Source: Ancylomarina subtilis (GTDB taxonomy: Bacteria; Bacteroidota; Bacteroidia; Bacteroidales; Marinifilaceae). From it: a stretch of 64,000 nucleotides of DNA. Each line of letters begins with the position of its first letter. Positions within the stretch are counted from its first letter, which is position 1. The position numbers and the translations under genes are program-made. The stretch is taken from positions 871,781 through 935,780 of the forward strand of contig NZ_SHKN01000001.1 in assembly GCF_004217115.1 (NCBI RefSeq), read 5' to 3'. The notes under the pieces were generated by a model, which was not told where the DNA came from, ran no database searches, and saw only the letters and a list, made by a program, of their open reading frames with translations. Of this stretch, positions 35,549 to 43,004 are shown piece by piece.

Positions 35549-35556
35549 TAGTTTTG
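35549..35556 (+). promoter_or_regulatory. -7 box TAGTTTTG before the isochorismatase-type gene
   Basis: Matches TAnnTTTG; 26 bases before the ATG at 35582. No TTG is seen 19-21 bases upstream, consistent with activator dependence. A second dyad, TAATC-N6-GATTA at 35535-35550, overlaps its start. Confidence 0.5.
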
Positions 35557-35581
35557 TTTTAAAATTTAATCCGCATTTAAA

Positions 35582-36196
35582 ATGAAAAAAACAGTCGTCA
35601 TTGCATTCTTTCTAATTTCAATCTGTTCACTAAAAGCACAAGTAAAAGATATGAAAACAGCTCTCGTACTCATTGATATCCAAAACGATTATTTTAAAGA
35701 CGGTAAAATGGAACTTTACAATCCGGAAAAAGCTGGAGACAATGCAAAGATTCTATTAAACGCCTTTAGAAAAAATAACATGCCCGTAATTCATATTCAA
35801 CATCTATCAACACGAGCAGGATCTACTTTTTTTATCCCCAAAACATTAGGGGCAGAGATTAATGAACGGGTTAAACCCCTAAACAACGAGAAGATAATCA
35901 TTAAACACTATCCCAATAGTTTCAGAGAAACTAACCTTTGGGATTATTTAAAAAGCATGGACATCGAAAAATTAGTTATTTGCGGAATGATGACTCATAT
36001 GTGTGTGGATGCAACGGTCAGAGCTGCAAAAGACTATGGTTTTGAATGCCTTGTTGTTGGAGATGCTTGTGCGACTAAAAATCTTGAAATAAACCATGAA
36101 ACGGTCAAAGCAAGTGACGTTCAGAAAGCCTTTTTAAGTGCTTTGAACTATTTTTATGCCTCGGTTGTAACAACTGAACAATTCTTAAAGCAATAA
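35582..36196 (+). CDS. Exported isochorismatase-like cysteine hydrolase
   Basis: A 204-residue hydrolase of the isochorismatase superfamily with a Sec-type signal peptide (MKKTVVIAFFLISICSLKAQ), unusual for this mostly cytosolic family. The triad is D32 in LIDIQNDYF, K108 in IIIKHYPNS and C141 in GMMTHMCVDATVRAA. The substrate (nicotinamide, a carbamoylated amine or another amide) is not predictable. It follows the Crp/Fnr gene by 45 bases, with a promoter-like element between them. A periplasmic location is inferred from the signal. Confidence 0.88.
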   Translation: MKKTVVIAFFLISICSLKAQVKDMKTALVLIDIQNDYFKDGKMELYNPEKAGDNAKILLNAFRKNNMPVIHIQHLSTRAGSTFFIPKTLGAEINERVKPLNNEKIIIKHYPNSFRETNLWDYLKSMDIEKLVICGMMTHMCVDATVRAAKDYGFECLVVGDACATKNLEINHETVKASDVQKAFLSALNYFYASVVTTEQFLKQ

Positions 36197-36204
36197 GAAA
36201 TACA

Positions 36205-36229
36205 GCACACAACATTTTGTAGAAGTAAT
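36205..36229. repeat. Solo left arm of the ACAACATTTTGTA palindromic element
   Basis: GCACACAACATTTTGTA then GAAGTAAT matches the left arm of the element at 40573 almost base for base. Here it stops at the ATG of the YcaQ gene, so the right arm is missing or displaced. Confidence 0.7.
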
Positions 36230-37427
36230 GACAAAAACAGAAAGCCTATCCCCCCAACAAGCCAGAAAACTGGTTCTGCTCTCGCAGGGATTGCCACCTG
36301 CCAGACAGACAGGATCAGCCATAGATGCAACACTCTCGGCTATCGAGCAGCTGGGGTACATTCAGATTGACACCATCTCTGTGGTTCAGCGGGCTCATCA
36401 TCATACCCTGTGGAATCGAAACCCTCGTTACCAGAATGCCCATCTCGATCAGCTGATTGCCGACAAGCAGGTATTTGAATACTGGTCGCATGCGGCCGCC
36501 TACCTGCCCATGCGCGACTACCGGTACAGCCTGATTCGCAAACAGGCCATCGCCAGTGGGGAGCAAAATCATTGGTACGAACCCGATAAAAAACGGATGT
36601 CTGAGGTGCTCAAGCGAATTGAAAATGAAGGCCCCTTAATGGCCAAAGACTTTGAGCATACAGGAAAAAAAGGCGTTGACTGGATGAGCAAACCCGCCAA
36701 GCGCGCGCTGGAACACCTGTTTATGCAGGGCGACCTGATGGTGCCTTCCCGCAACAATTTCCATAAGGTGTACGACCTGACCGAACGGGTTCTGCCCAAA
36801 GAGGTGGACACCCGAATCCCCACACCTGAGGAACATGCCCGTTTTCTGATTACACGATATCTGGAAGCTAACGGACTGGGACAGGCAAGCGAAATGGGCT
36901 ATTTGCTGAAAAACACAAAAAAAGAACTTGCTGCCGCTCTTAAGGACATGCTTGCCAATGACGAACTGATACAAATACAAACCGCCGGCAACAGCTATTA
37001 TGCCTTGCCCCATGCCCTGGAGCTTTTGAGCAAACCGCTTTCCCGCAGCAAACTAAAGATCCTCTCCCCTTTCGATAACCTGCTTATCCAGCGAAAGCGC
37101 ATGCAGGCTCTCTTCAATTTCGACTATCAAATAGAGTGTTATCTTCCCGAGGCAAAACGCCAGTATGGCTATTTCTCCTTACCCGTTTTGTGGGATGGGA
37201 AACTGGTCGCGCGAATGGACTGCAAAGCGGATAGAAAAACAGCTGTGCTGCACATCAGGCATATCGTTCTGGAAGCTAAACTTGTAAAAACCGAGGCTTT
37301 TGCTTTGGCCCTGTCAAAAGAACTGACAGCCTTTATGCTCTTTAATGCTTGTAGCTCGATACAATTGCACAAAACAACACCAACCAGCTTTAAGAATACA
37401 GTTCAAAATGCACTTAAAGGTTCATAA
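36228..37427 (+). CDS. YcaQ/AlkX-type winged-helix DNA glycosylase family protein
   Basis: A 399-residue protein of the HTH_42 family. YcaQ-type members unhook DNA interstrand crosslinks and alkylated bases. The catalytic QxD motif is Q46-I-D48 in GYIQIDTISVV; HHHTLWNRNPRY and FEYWSHAAAYLPM are also typical. Length fits the family. The coding sequence is clearly GC-richer than its neighbours: the 60-base line from 36721 is 52% GC by hand count, against 35% for the line from 35701. Its ATG touches a solo palindromic arm at 36205, and no terminator is seen after it. Both points suggest a transferred insert. Confidence 0.88.
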   Translation: MTKTESLSPQQARKLVLLSQGLPPARQTGSAIDATLSAIEQLGYIQIDTISVVQRAHHHTLWNRNPRYQNAHLDQLIADKQVFEYWSHAAAYLPMRDYRYSLIRKQAIASGEQNHWYEPDKKRMSEVLKRIENEGPLMAKDFEHTGKKGVDWMSKPAKRALEHLFMQGDLMVPSRNNFHKVYDLTERVLPKEVDTRIPTPEEHARFLITRYLEANGLGQASEMGYLLKNTKKELAAALKDMLANDELIQIQTAGNSYYALPHALELLSKPLSRSKLKILSPFDNLLIQRKRMQALFNFDYQIECYLPEAKRQYGYFSLPVLWDGKLVARMDCKADRKTAVLHIRHIVLEAKLVKTEAFALALSKELTAFMLFNACSSIQLHKTTPTSFKNTVQNALKGS

Positions 37428-38086
37428 GCTAAATTAGCCTTTCGCTTAAGCCACTAGCCTTTTATATTTTCTTCCACTCAATCCGCCTTAGGCGGATCCT
37501 ACTTTCTCCTACAGTCGAGAAAGTAGGCAAAGAGTCCGCCGACTGCAGCACTCGCTTACCCACTATCGATTCGAATCCTAAACGGCAAAAACTCCCTTCG
37601 GTCAAACAGCTTGCCGTTTTTTACGGCTTCTACATCGAGTGGGTCCCAAGCTGCGATGCTGAGGTCGGAGTCTCCTGCGTTTATTTAGCTTGTAAGATTC
37701 TATTTTTAGATTGGCCTCGGCAACGCAAGTGGGGCCCCATAGGTGAAAAAGGCGTTAAAAACAGACTGCTGTTTGAGTGAGGAACGAGCGAGTTCAGTCT
37801 GTTTAGACTTTGAACCGTTATGGGTCACTGAGTGCCGGAGCCATTGATTTTTGTTACTTTTCATCAAGGAAAAGTAAAGAAAGTAGCTTGAGCGAAAGGA
37901 AAAGCGTTCCCATTTCAGCAAGCTCAATGTCCACATTTTTGTTGCAAGTCCATTTAAATACCTAAGACCACCCCGCCGAACACGTTCGGCACCCCTCCTC
38001 TACGAGAGGGGAATTTATTCGTTTTTTTCAACTTTCGTAATTCGTAATTGAAAACTCGTCATTCTCAATTCGTAATTAAAAAGGAA
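37428..38086. repeat. Noncoding palindrome-rich island
   Basis: About 660 bases with at least five strong hairpins: ATCCGCC-TTA-GGCGGAT (37481-37497), CCTACTTTCTC/GAGAAAGTAGG (37498-37527), a long imperfect one with AAACGGCAA/TTGCCGTTT and a CTCCCTTCGGTC loop near 37580-37620, TTACTTTTC/GAAAAGTAA (37854-37877), and GCCGAACACGTTCGGC near 37977. The CTCCCTTCGGTC loop recurs in the element at 40573. The frame on the minus strand here looks spurious. Confidence 0.6.
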
Positions 38087-38113
38087 AGCCCCCATCGCAA
38101 TGATAAGAGGGCT
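38087..38113 (-). terminator. Terminator of the 38144-38851 gene
   Basis: AGCCC/GGGCT stem with an internal loop and ATC/GAT top; T-rich sequence follows on the minus strand. Confidence 0.55.
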
Positions 38114-38143
38114 AAACCTATAAAAAAAAAACGGTTGGCAAGA

Positions 38144-38851
38144 CTAAGCCATATCCTCCTGAGTCTCTAGCTCGGTCGACTCTTCTTTAGAGCCCTTACT
38201 CGTAACCGGAAACTTAAACCATCTCAACATTTCCTGATTGTCGGCGTATATAATTTTGGCAGCTTTCATATATTTTGCCAATTTCTCGTAAATCTTATTC
38301 AAGCAAACAACACGATCATCCGTCGCCCGGCCTCTGTCAACACGACATTTGGTTTGCTGATCCATATTCATTTTTAACTTATCCTTTAGCTCAGCTATTT
38401 TTGTATACGTTTCTTCGGTCCAGGCCGATTCGGTCATGGCCTGCTTGTGAAGATTGGCAATGAGTATAAAGTCGGAATAGAACATGAACATGGCCCGACC
38501 CGATTTTCGTGCCGCTTCGTAGTCGTTAAACCCAAACTGATTCCAAATATGTTTCTTGTTGGGAAACACCGTTTCGATATCGAACTTACAGGACTGATAA
38601 AACCGGGCACATTCCTCTACACAGGTATTGATATTCTCAGTGGCCTGAGCCTGAATATCAATAAACACCTTATCCGAAGGAATCGTATTGGCCTCTGCAT
38701 AAAGCACCTCTATTTCCTGTATGCGTTCAGGCGTGAAAAACACAGAAAAGTCTGTAAAACGAGACTGTTCCTCTTTAATTAAATTGACACTTTGGCTCAC
38801 CCAGCTCATAAAAACTGCATCGGAGCAACTATACAATCGAGAATGGTTCAT
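38144..38851 (-). CDS. Helical protein of unknown function
   Basis: I do not recognise this 235-residue soluble protein. It is almost all alpha-helical, with long polar helices, a cluster of Cys residues (NTCVEECARFYQSC near 94-107) and a conserved-looking FNDYEAARKSGRAMFMFYSD stretch. The C-terminal tail is charged and disordered-looking (KGSKEESTELETQED). It stands alone on the minus strand between the palindrome-rich island and the 21-bp minisatellite. Similar proteins occur in many Bacteroidota, as I recall, with no known function. A phage- or element-linked role is only a guess from the setting. Confidence 0.65.
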   Translation of the reverse strand: MNHSRLYSCSDAVFMSWVSQSVNLIKEEQSRFTDFSVFFTPERIQEIEVLYAEANTIPSDKVFIDIQAQATENINTCVEECARFYQSCKFDIETVFPNKKHIWNQFGFNDYEAARKSGRAMFMFYSDFILIANLHKQAMTESAWTEETYTKIAELKDKLKMNMDQQTKCRVDRGRATDDRVVCLNKIYEKLAKYMKAAKIIYADNQEMLRWFKFPVTSKGSKEESTELETQEDMA

Positions 38852-39137
38852 AATACAATAAATTTAAATTTTCACTTAATGTCATATGAAGCTACAAAGA
38901 CTTATGATTACATCCAAGAATTTTAAATTTATTTTTATGTAATAGAAACGAAAGAACTAATGCAAAAGTCGTAGAACACCAACAAACATATAACAATCTA
39001 TAAAACAAACATCAAGCAAAACAAACCCATATACAAAAAGGCATTTCTCAAAATATAAACCGATAAGCAAACCCTTTAATTATGATACACTACAGTACAA
39101 CAAAGCAAATAAAGGGAAAATCGTTTAGCTGCTCCTC

Positions 39138-39434
39138 CTATCCCTTGCAAGGGTTCCCAAGTCGGTTGAAGTGTTCCGCCATCGCGTTGCAACACGCCGC
39201 CACTCGGTTGACATCTTCCGCCATCGCGTTGCAACATTTCGCTACTCGGTTGATGCATTCCGCCATCGCGTTATAACATTCCGCCACTCCGTTGGGACGT
39301 TCCGCCACAGCGTTGTTACTTTCCGCCACTCGGTTGATACATTCCGCCGCTCGGTTGAAGCGTTCCGCCACCGCCCAAAGACAACTCAGTGCTGCCCCTA
39401 AACAAACTGCTAACAAGAAAGAAAAAAACGACAC
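39138..39434 (-). other. Heptad-repeat open frame inside the minisatellite, expression doubtful
   Basis: A 98-codon frame with a GTG start. A short hydrophobic leader (MSFFSFLLAVCLGAALSCLW) is followed by ten heptads of the form AExxNxV/A (for example AECINRV, AESNNAV, AECYNAM). Because the DNA period is 21 bases, all other frames also give heptads, so an open frame alone is weak evidence. No ribosome site was seen. It could be a membrane-tethered coiled coil or a by-product of the repeat. Confidence 0.3.
39153..39383. repeat. 21-bp tandem minisatellite (about ten and a half units)
   Basis: Units begin TTCCGCCA and alternate in two flavours, ATCGCGTTGCAACA and ACTCGGTTGATACA, giving a 42-bp higher-order period. 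Full units run 39174-39362, with degenerate ones at both ends. The GC-rich, in-frame 21-base period in an AT-rich zone stands out. Confidence 0.9.
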
Positions 39435-39912
39435 AAAGCATTAACAGTACACTAAAACCGAAACACAAAACAAGGCCTGAATGAAACAAAGCCGTGCCGC
39501 CAGCCCACAACGCTTTCATCTAACATGACAAATGAATAAATACAAATCACAAACAAGGCAAGGCATTTATTCATAAAGAGAAAGGAAAACAAATTGGACT
39601 AAAGGCATAAAACAAAATAAGACGAAGAACGCCTTTCCCACAACACACCTACCCTAAAGTGTAGGTGTTCATAAGTTCCTAACAAAAAGAATCATAATTA
39701 TTGAATAAAGCGGAATAATATCAGTGGATTATGCTTATTTTAGGTTTCGAAAAAATAAATCGGGATCTCTTTAGTCATTCGATTTATTAAAGAGCTGTTT
39801 TTATCCCTCCACTATGGCAGGATAACAACACCTTTTTTAAAAGATATATAAGAAATAACAGCCATATGGCTGTTTTAAACAAGTTGTGTGCAAGGCTAAG
39901 AAACAAACCATT
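39384..39912. other. Noncoding region before the orphan gene
   Basis: About 530 bases with no convincing gene. It ends with an 18-bp perfect palindrome AACAGCCATATGGCTGTT (39857-39874) and then GTTGTGTGC (39883-39891), the exact inverse of GCACACAAC after the next gene. Confidence 0.6.
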
Positions 39913-40569
39913 ATGAAAAAGAGTAAAATATTTGTTTTTAGAATTTCAAAAGGAAATGAATCAGGAAATCCGATAGGGAGATGCCCTTTAGATTATAGTA
40001 GAATTAAGAAAATTATTCGAGATTTAGACGAAGCGGAAATTTCGCCCATAGACTATGATAACAATGGGCATCTTGATTTTATTCACAATGAATTATGGAA
40101 TATTAAAGTTCTAAGACAAGGTTGGGGAATTAAAAATCTAGATTTAAATCAAAAAATTCAACCTTGGATTGAAAATTATATGCTTTCAGGTAAAATTTAT
40201 TGGGATACTGATATTGATTGTAACCAAGCAAAAGGAAGATGGAACATTTTAAAAAGGATTTTAGATATTAATGAAAATGACATTCTAATTATACCGAAAA
40301 CATCTGAAAAGCACTTAAATGATTATAATAAGTTCACTGTCTGTCAAGCAAAAGAAACTTATTTTTTTGACTATCCTTTAGAAATACAAGATTTTGGACA
40401 TTGTATCAAAATTAAAAATATAAAAGAATTTACATACGATAAAGCTACTTTAGAAAGAGGGGATTTTGGAACTCCTTATTTATGGGCTGTAACTGAAGTT
40501 AAAAATCACCATAGTAGATTCATGAAAATTAAAGATTTTATTCAAAGAGAATTTGAGGTAATAATATAA
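39913..40569 (+). CDS. Orphan 218-residue protein next to the Gabija-like pair, unknown function
   Basis: A soluble, basic protein that I do not recognise. Start ATG 39913 (MKKSKIFVFRISKGNESG) is preferred over an upstream in-frame GTG at 39886. The fold looks mixed alpha/beta; KNHHSRFMKIKDFIQREFEV forms the end. No nuclease, kinase or membrane motif is seen. It is extremely AT-rich (the line from 40261 is 23% GC by hand count), unlike core genes. It is bounded by GTTGTGTGC at 39883 and GCACACAAC at 40576, so it resembles a single-gene mobile cassette. Its position beside a defence pair makes an anti-phage role possible but unproven. Confidence 0.75.
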   Translation: MKKSKIFVFRISKGNESGNPIGRCPLDYSRIKKIIRDLDEAEISPIDYDNNGHLDFIHNELWNIKVLRQGWGIKNLDLNQKIQPWIENYMLSGKIYWDTDIDCNQAKGRWNILKRILDINENDILIIPKTSEKHLNDYNKFTVCQAKETYFFDYPLEIQDFGHCIKIKNIKEFTYDKATLERGDFGTPYLWAVTEVKNHHSRFMKIKDFIQREFEVII

Positions 40570-40572
40570 AGT

Positions 40573-40746
40573 CCTGCACACAACATTTTGTATAAGTAAT
40601 AGCAGGAAATGTAGTGAATATCAAAGTTTGTATCCCGCTCAAACTGCGTAGTGGTTTACTTACTTCGCTTCGTTAGGCTCCCTTCGGTCGGTTGACGGAA
40701 AGTACCACGCAATCTGCCACTACTCATACAATTTGCCGTTATGCAC
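40573..40746. repeat. 174-bp imperfect palindromic element, complete copy
   Basis: Left arm GCACACAACATTTTGTATAA pairs with the right arm ending TTATGCAC: the shared inner part is TTGTAT(A/G)AGTA then (G/A)(T/G)GCAG. Inside are a CTCCCTTCGGTCGG loop and weaker inner pairing. Copies or fragments lie at 36205 and 47598, with a related loop near 46000. It separates single-gene units, as integron attC sites do, but no integrase was found. A MITE is an alternative. Confidence 0.7.
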
Positions 40747-40794
40747 AATTAATAAAATGACAATCTTAACACCTATTGAAAACTAAACTAGATT

Positions 40795-42993
40795 ATGAAA
40801 ATAGAATTTATAGACATTCAAAATTTTAGAAAGCTTAAGAAATCAAGAATTGATTTTTCTGAAAAAGAGACACTATTAGTCGGTGCTAACAATAGTGGTA
40901 AAACTAGTGCAATGGATGCAATGATTCTATTTTTTAAATCAAAGAATAAATTTGAAACTAGAGATTTTACTCTTTCCAATTGGAAAACAATTAATTCAAT
41001 AGGTGAAAAATGGATAAACACCAAAGAAAAAGAAGACCTTGATTTAGGTATTAAACAATGGGAGAGTCTAGTCCCGACAATTGATGTTTGGCTAAATGTA
41101 AAACCAAATGAAATTCATTATGTCCACCACTTAATACCAACTTTAGATTGGAAAGGTGGATTACTTGGAGTTAGGTTAAGGTTGGAACCAAACAACTTAG
41201 AAGAACTATATACGGAATTCTCAACCAATTTTGATAATGCAAAGACAATATTACAGGCAAGTAAATCAAAGAAAACTGATTTCAAAATGTGGCCTAAGGA
41301 TATGTGGGATTTCTTGGATAAGAAGATAAATAATTTATTCTCAGTCAAGTCTTATTTGCTTAACCCTGAGCTAAACAAAGAAATGCAAGAATTACCTGAT
41401 ACTTCCGTTGCTCTTGAAACCGACGCATTTTCAGGTTTAATAAAAGTAGATATTATTAATGCACAACGGGGATTTTCAGGGACTAATGCTGAAGAAACAG
41501 AATTATCAAATGTTAAGAATTTATCAAGTCAGTTAAGAAGTTATTATGACAAACACCTTAACCCTTTTGAGAACCCAACCCCTGACGATATTGATGCTTT
41601 AAAAGCAATACAAGAAGCAAAAGATATTTTCGATACTAATCTAAAAGAAAGCTTTAAGGATTCATTAGGAGAATTAGAACTCTTAAACTACCCAGGTTTT
41701 GGAAATCCTAAGATTACCTTATCAAGCAGATTTAATACAGTTGAAAGCTTAAATCATGATTCGTCTGTTCAGTATAGTCTAGATGATAAACAACCAGAAT
41801 TAAGTTTACCTGAGAAATATAACGGATTAGGTTATCAAAATTTGATTTCAATTATTTTTAAACTAATTAGATTTCGCGATGAATGGATGCAAGTTGGTAA
41901 AACATATAAGCAAACACCAGATGCTCCTATAGATGATGATTTTGAGCCTTTGCATCTAGTTTTAATTGAAGAGCCAGAGGCTCATTTGCATGCTCAAGTT
42001 CAACAAGTGTTTATCAACCATGCCTATAAGGTTCTACGGAATAATAAAAATTTAAAAGGCAATGATAATTTCTCTACTCAGTTATTAATTAGTACTCATT
42101 CTAACCATATAGCTCACGAAGTAGATTTTGCATCATTAAGATATTTTAAGAGGTTAAAAGCGGATAATGGAGATGTTAATACATCTACAATTATCAACCT
42201 TTCAGAAACGTTTGGAACAGAAGATTCTTCAACTCGATTTGCGATAAGGTATCTTAAGACAACGCACTGTGATTTATTTTTTGCAGATGCGGTAATTATG
42301 GTTGAAGGCCCAGTAGAAAGAATGCTTGTGCCTTATTTTATTAAGAAAATGACCAATCTAAATAGTTGTTATATCTCAATACTTGAAATTGGTGGTAGTC
42401 ATGCGCATAGACTTCAACCATTAGTTGAAAAACTTGGGATAATTACACTTGTGATAACTGATTTAGATTCAATAAACAAAGATGGCGTAAGTAATGGTAA
42501 AGTACAGCCAGAAAAGCTTAAAGAATATAGAACGGGTAATGACACATTAAAGAAATGGCTACCAATAGAAGAAAAATTAGATGCTATTTTAGAACTTGAT
42601 GAGTCTAAAATGTCTCATGCCAAACTCCCAATTAGGGTGGCTTTTCAAAAAGGAGTTAAAGTATCAGATGGCTCAAAAGATATTGAAGTCTATCCATATA
42701 CTTTTGAAGATTCTTTGGTAATGGAGAATCGGGATATTTTTAAGAAAATATCAGAGTCCTCTGGATTAATGAAAAAGATGCATTTAGCTTCTATGGAAAC
42801 TGACATCAAAGAATCAGCAAAAAAAATGTATGAGGCAATAACAGCAGATGGTGCAAAAAAAGCTGAATTTGCTCTTGAATTGTTGTTTTTTGAAGAACCA
42901 AATAAATTAGAAGTTCCTAATTATATAAATAAGGGGTTGGAATGGCTTGAGAAACAATTATTAAGTATTGATAAAGGAATAACAACTAAATAA
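40795..42993 (+). CDS. gajA: GajA-like OLD-family ATP-dependent endonuclease (Gabija defence)
   Basis: A 732-residue protein of the class 2 OLD family. The N-terminal ABC-type ATPase has Walker A GANNSGKT (30-37), Walker B LVLIEEPEAHLHA with E392/E393, and a STHSNHI switch region near 434. The C-terminal TOPRIM nuclease has E504 in MVEGPVER and D556-L-D558 in VITDLDSI. In Gabija, GajA is a nucleotide-regulated nicking nuclease that acts with the GajB helicase against phages. This protein is longer than the well-known GajA (578 residues), with extra sequence between the ATPase halves and after TOPRIM, so it is a divergent form. gajB starts 11 bases downstream. It is AT-rich and follows a palindromic element. 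Confidence 0.88.
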   Translation: MKIEFIDIQNFRKLKKSRIDFSEKETLLVGANNSGKTSAMDAMILFFKSKNKFETRDFTLSNWKTINSIGEKWINTKEKEDLDLGIKQWESLVPTIDVWLNVKPNEIHYVHHLIPTLDWKGGLLGVRLRLEPNNLEELYTEFSTNFDNAKTILQASKSKKTDFKMWPKDMWDFLDKKINNLFSVKSYLLNPELNKEMQELPDTSVALETDAFSGLIKVDIINAQRGFSGTNAEETELSNVKNLSSQLRSYYDKHLNPFENPTPDDIDALKAIQEAKDIFDTNLKESFKDSLGELELLNYPGFGNPKITLSSRFNTVESLNHDSSVQYSLDDKQPELSLPEKYNGLGYQNLISIIFKLIRFRDEWMQVGKTYKQTPDAPIDDDFEPLHLVLIEEPEAHLHAQVQQVFINHAYKVLRNNKNLKGNDNFSTQLLISTHSNHIAHEVDFASLRYFKRLKADNGDVNTSTIINLSETFGTEDSSTRFAIRYLKTTHCDLFFADAVIMVEGPVERMLVPYFIKKMTNLNSCYISILEIGGSHAHRLQPLVEKLGIITLVITDLDSINKDGVSNGKVQPEKLKEYRTGNDTLKKWLPIEEKLDAILELDESKMSHAKLPIRVAFQKGVKVSDGSKDIEVYPYTFEDSLVMENRDIFKKISESSGLMKKMHLASMETDIKESAKKMYEAITADGAKKAEFALELLFFEEPNKLEVPNYINKGLEWLEKQLLSIDKGITTK

Positions 42994-43004
42994 AGTCTTC
43001 AAAA

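Noticed and set aside
37706-37936. Protein-coding gene on the minus strand
   Set aside because: The frame lies in palindromic repeat DNA, has an implausible composition and no ribosome site.
39153-39383. CRISPR array
   Set aside because: The 21-bp units are contiguous with no unique spacers, and there are no cas genes. It is a minisatellite.
39316-39519. Membrane protein overlapping the minisatellite in another frame
   Set aside because: A hydrophobic stretch is present, but its end is made only of repeat-derived residues, and an open frame is expected by chance in a 21-base period.
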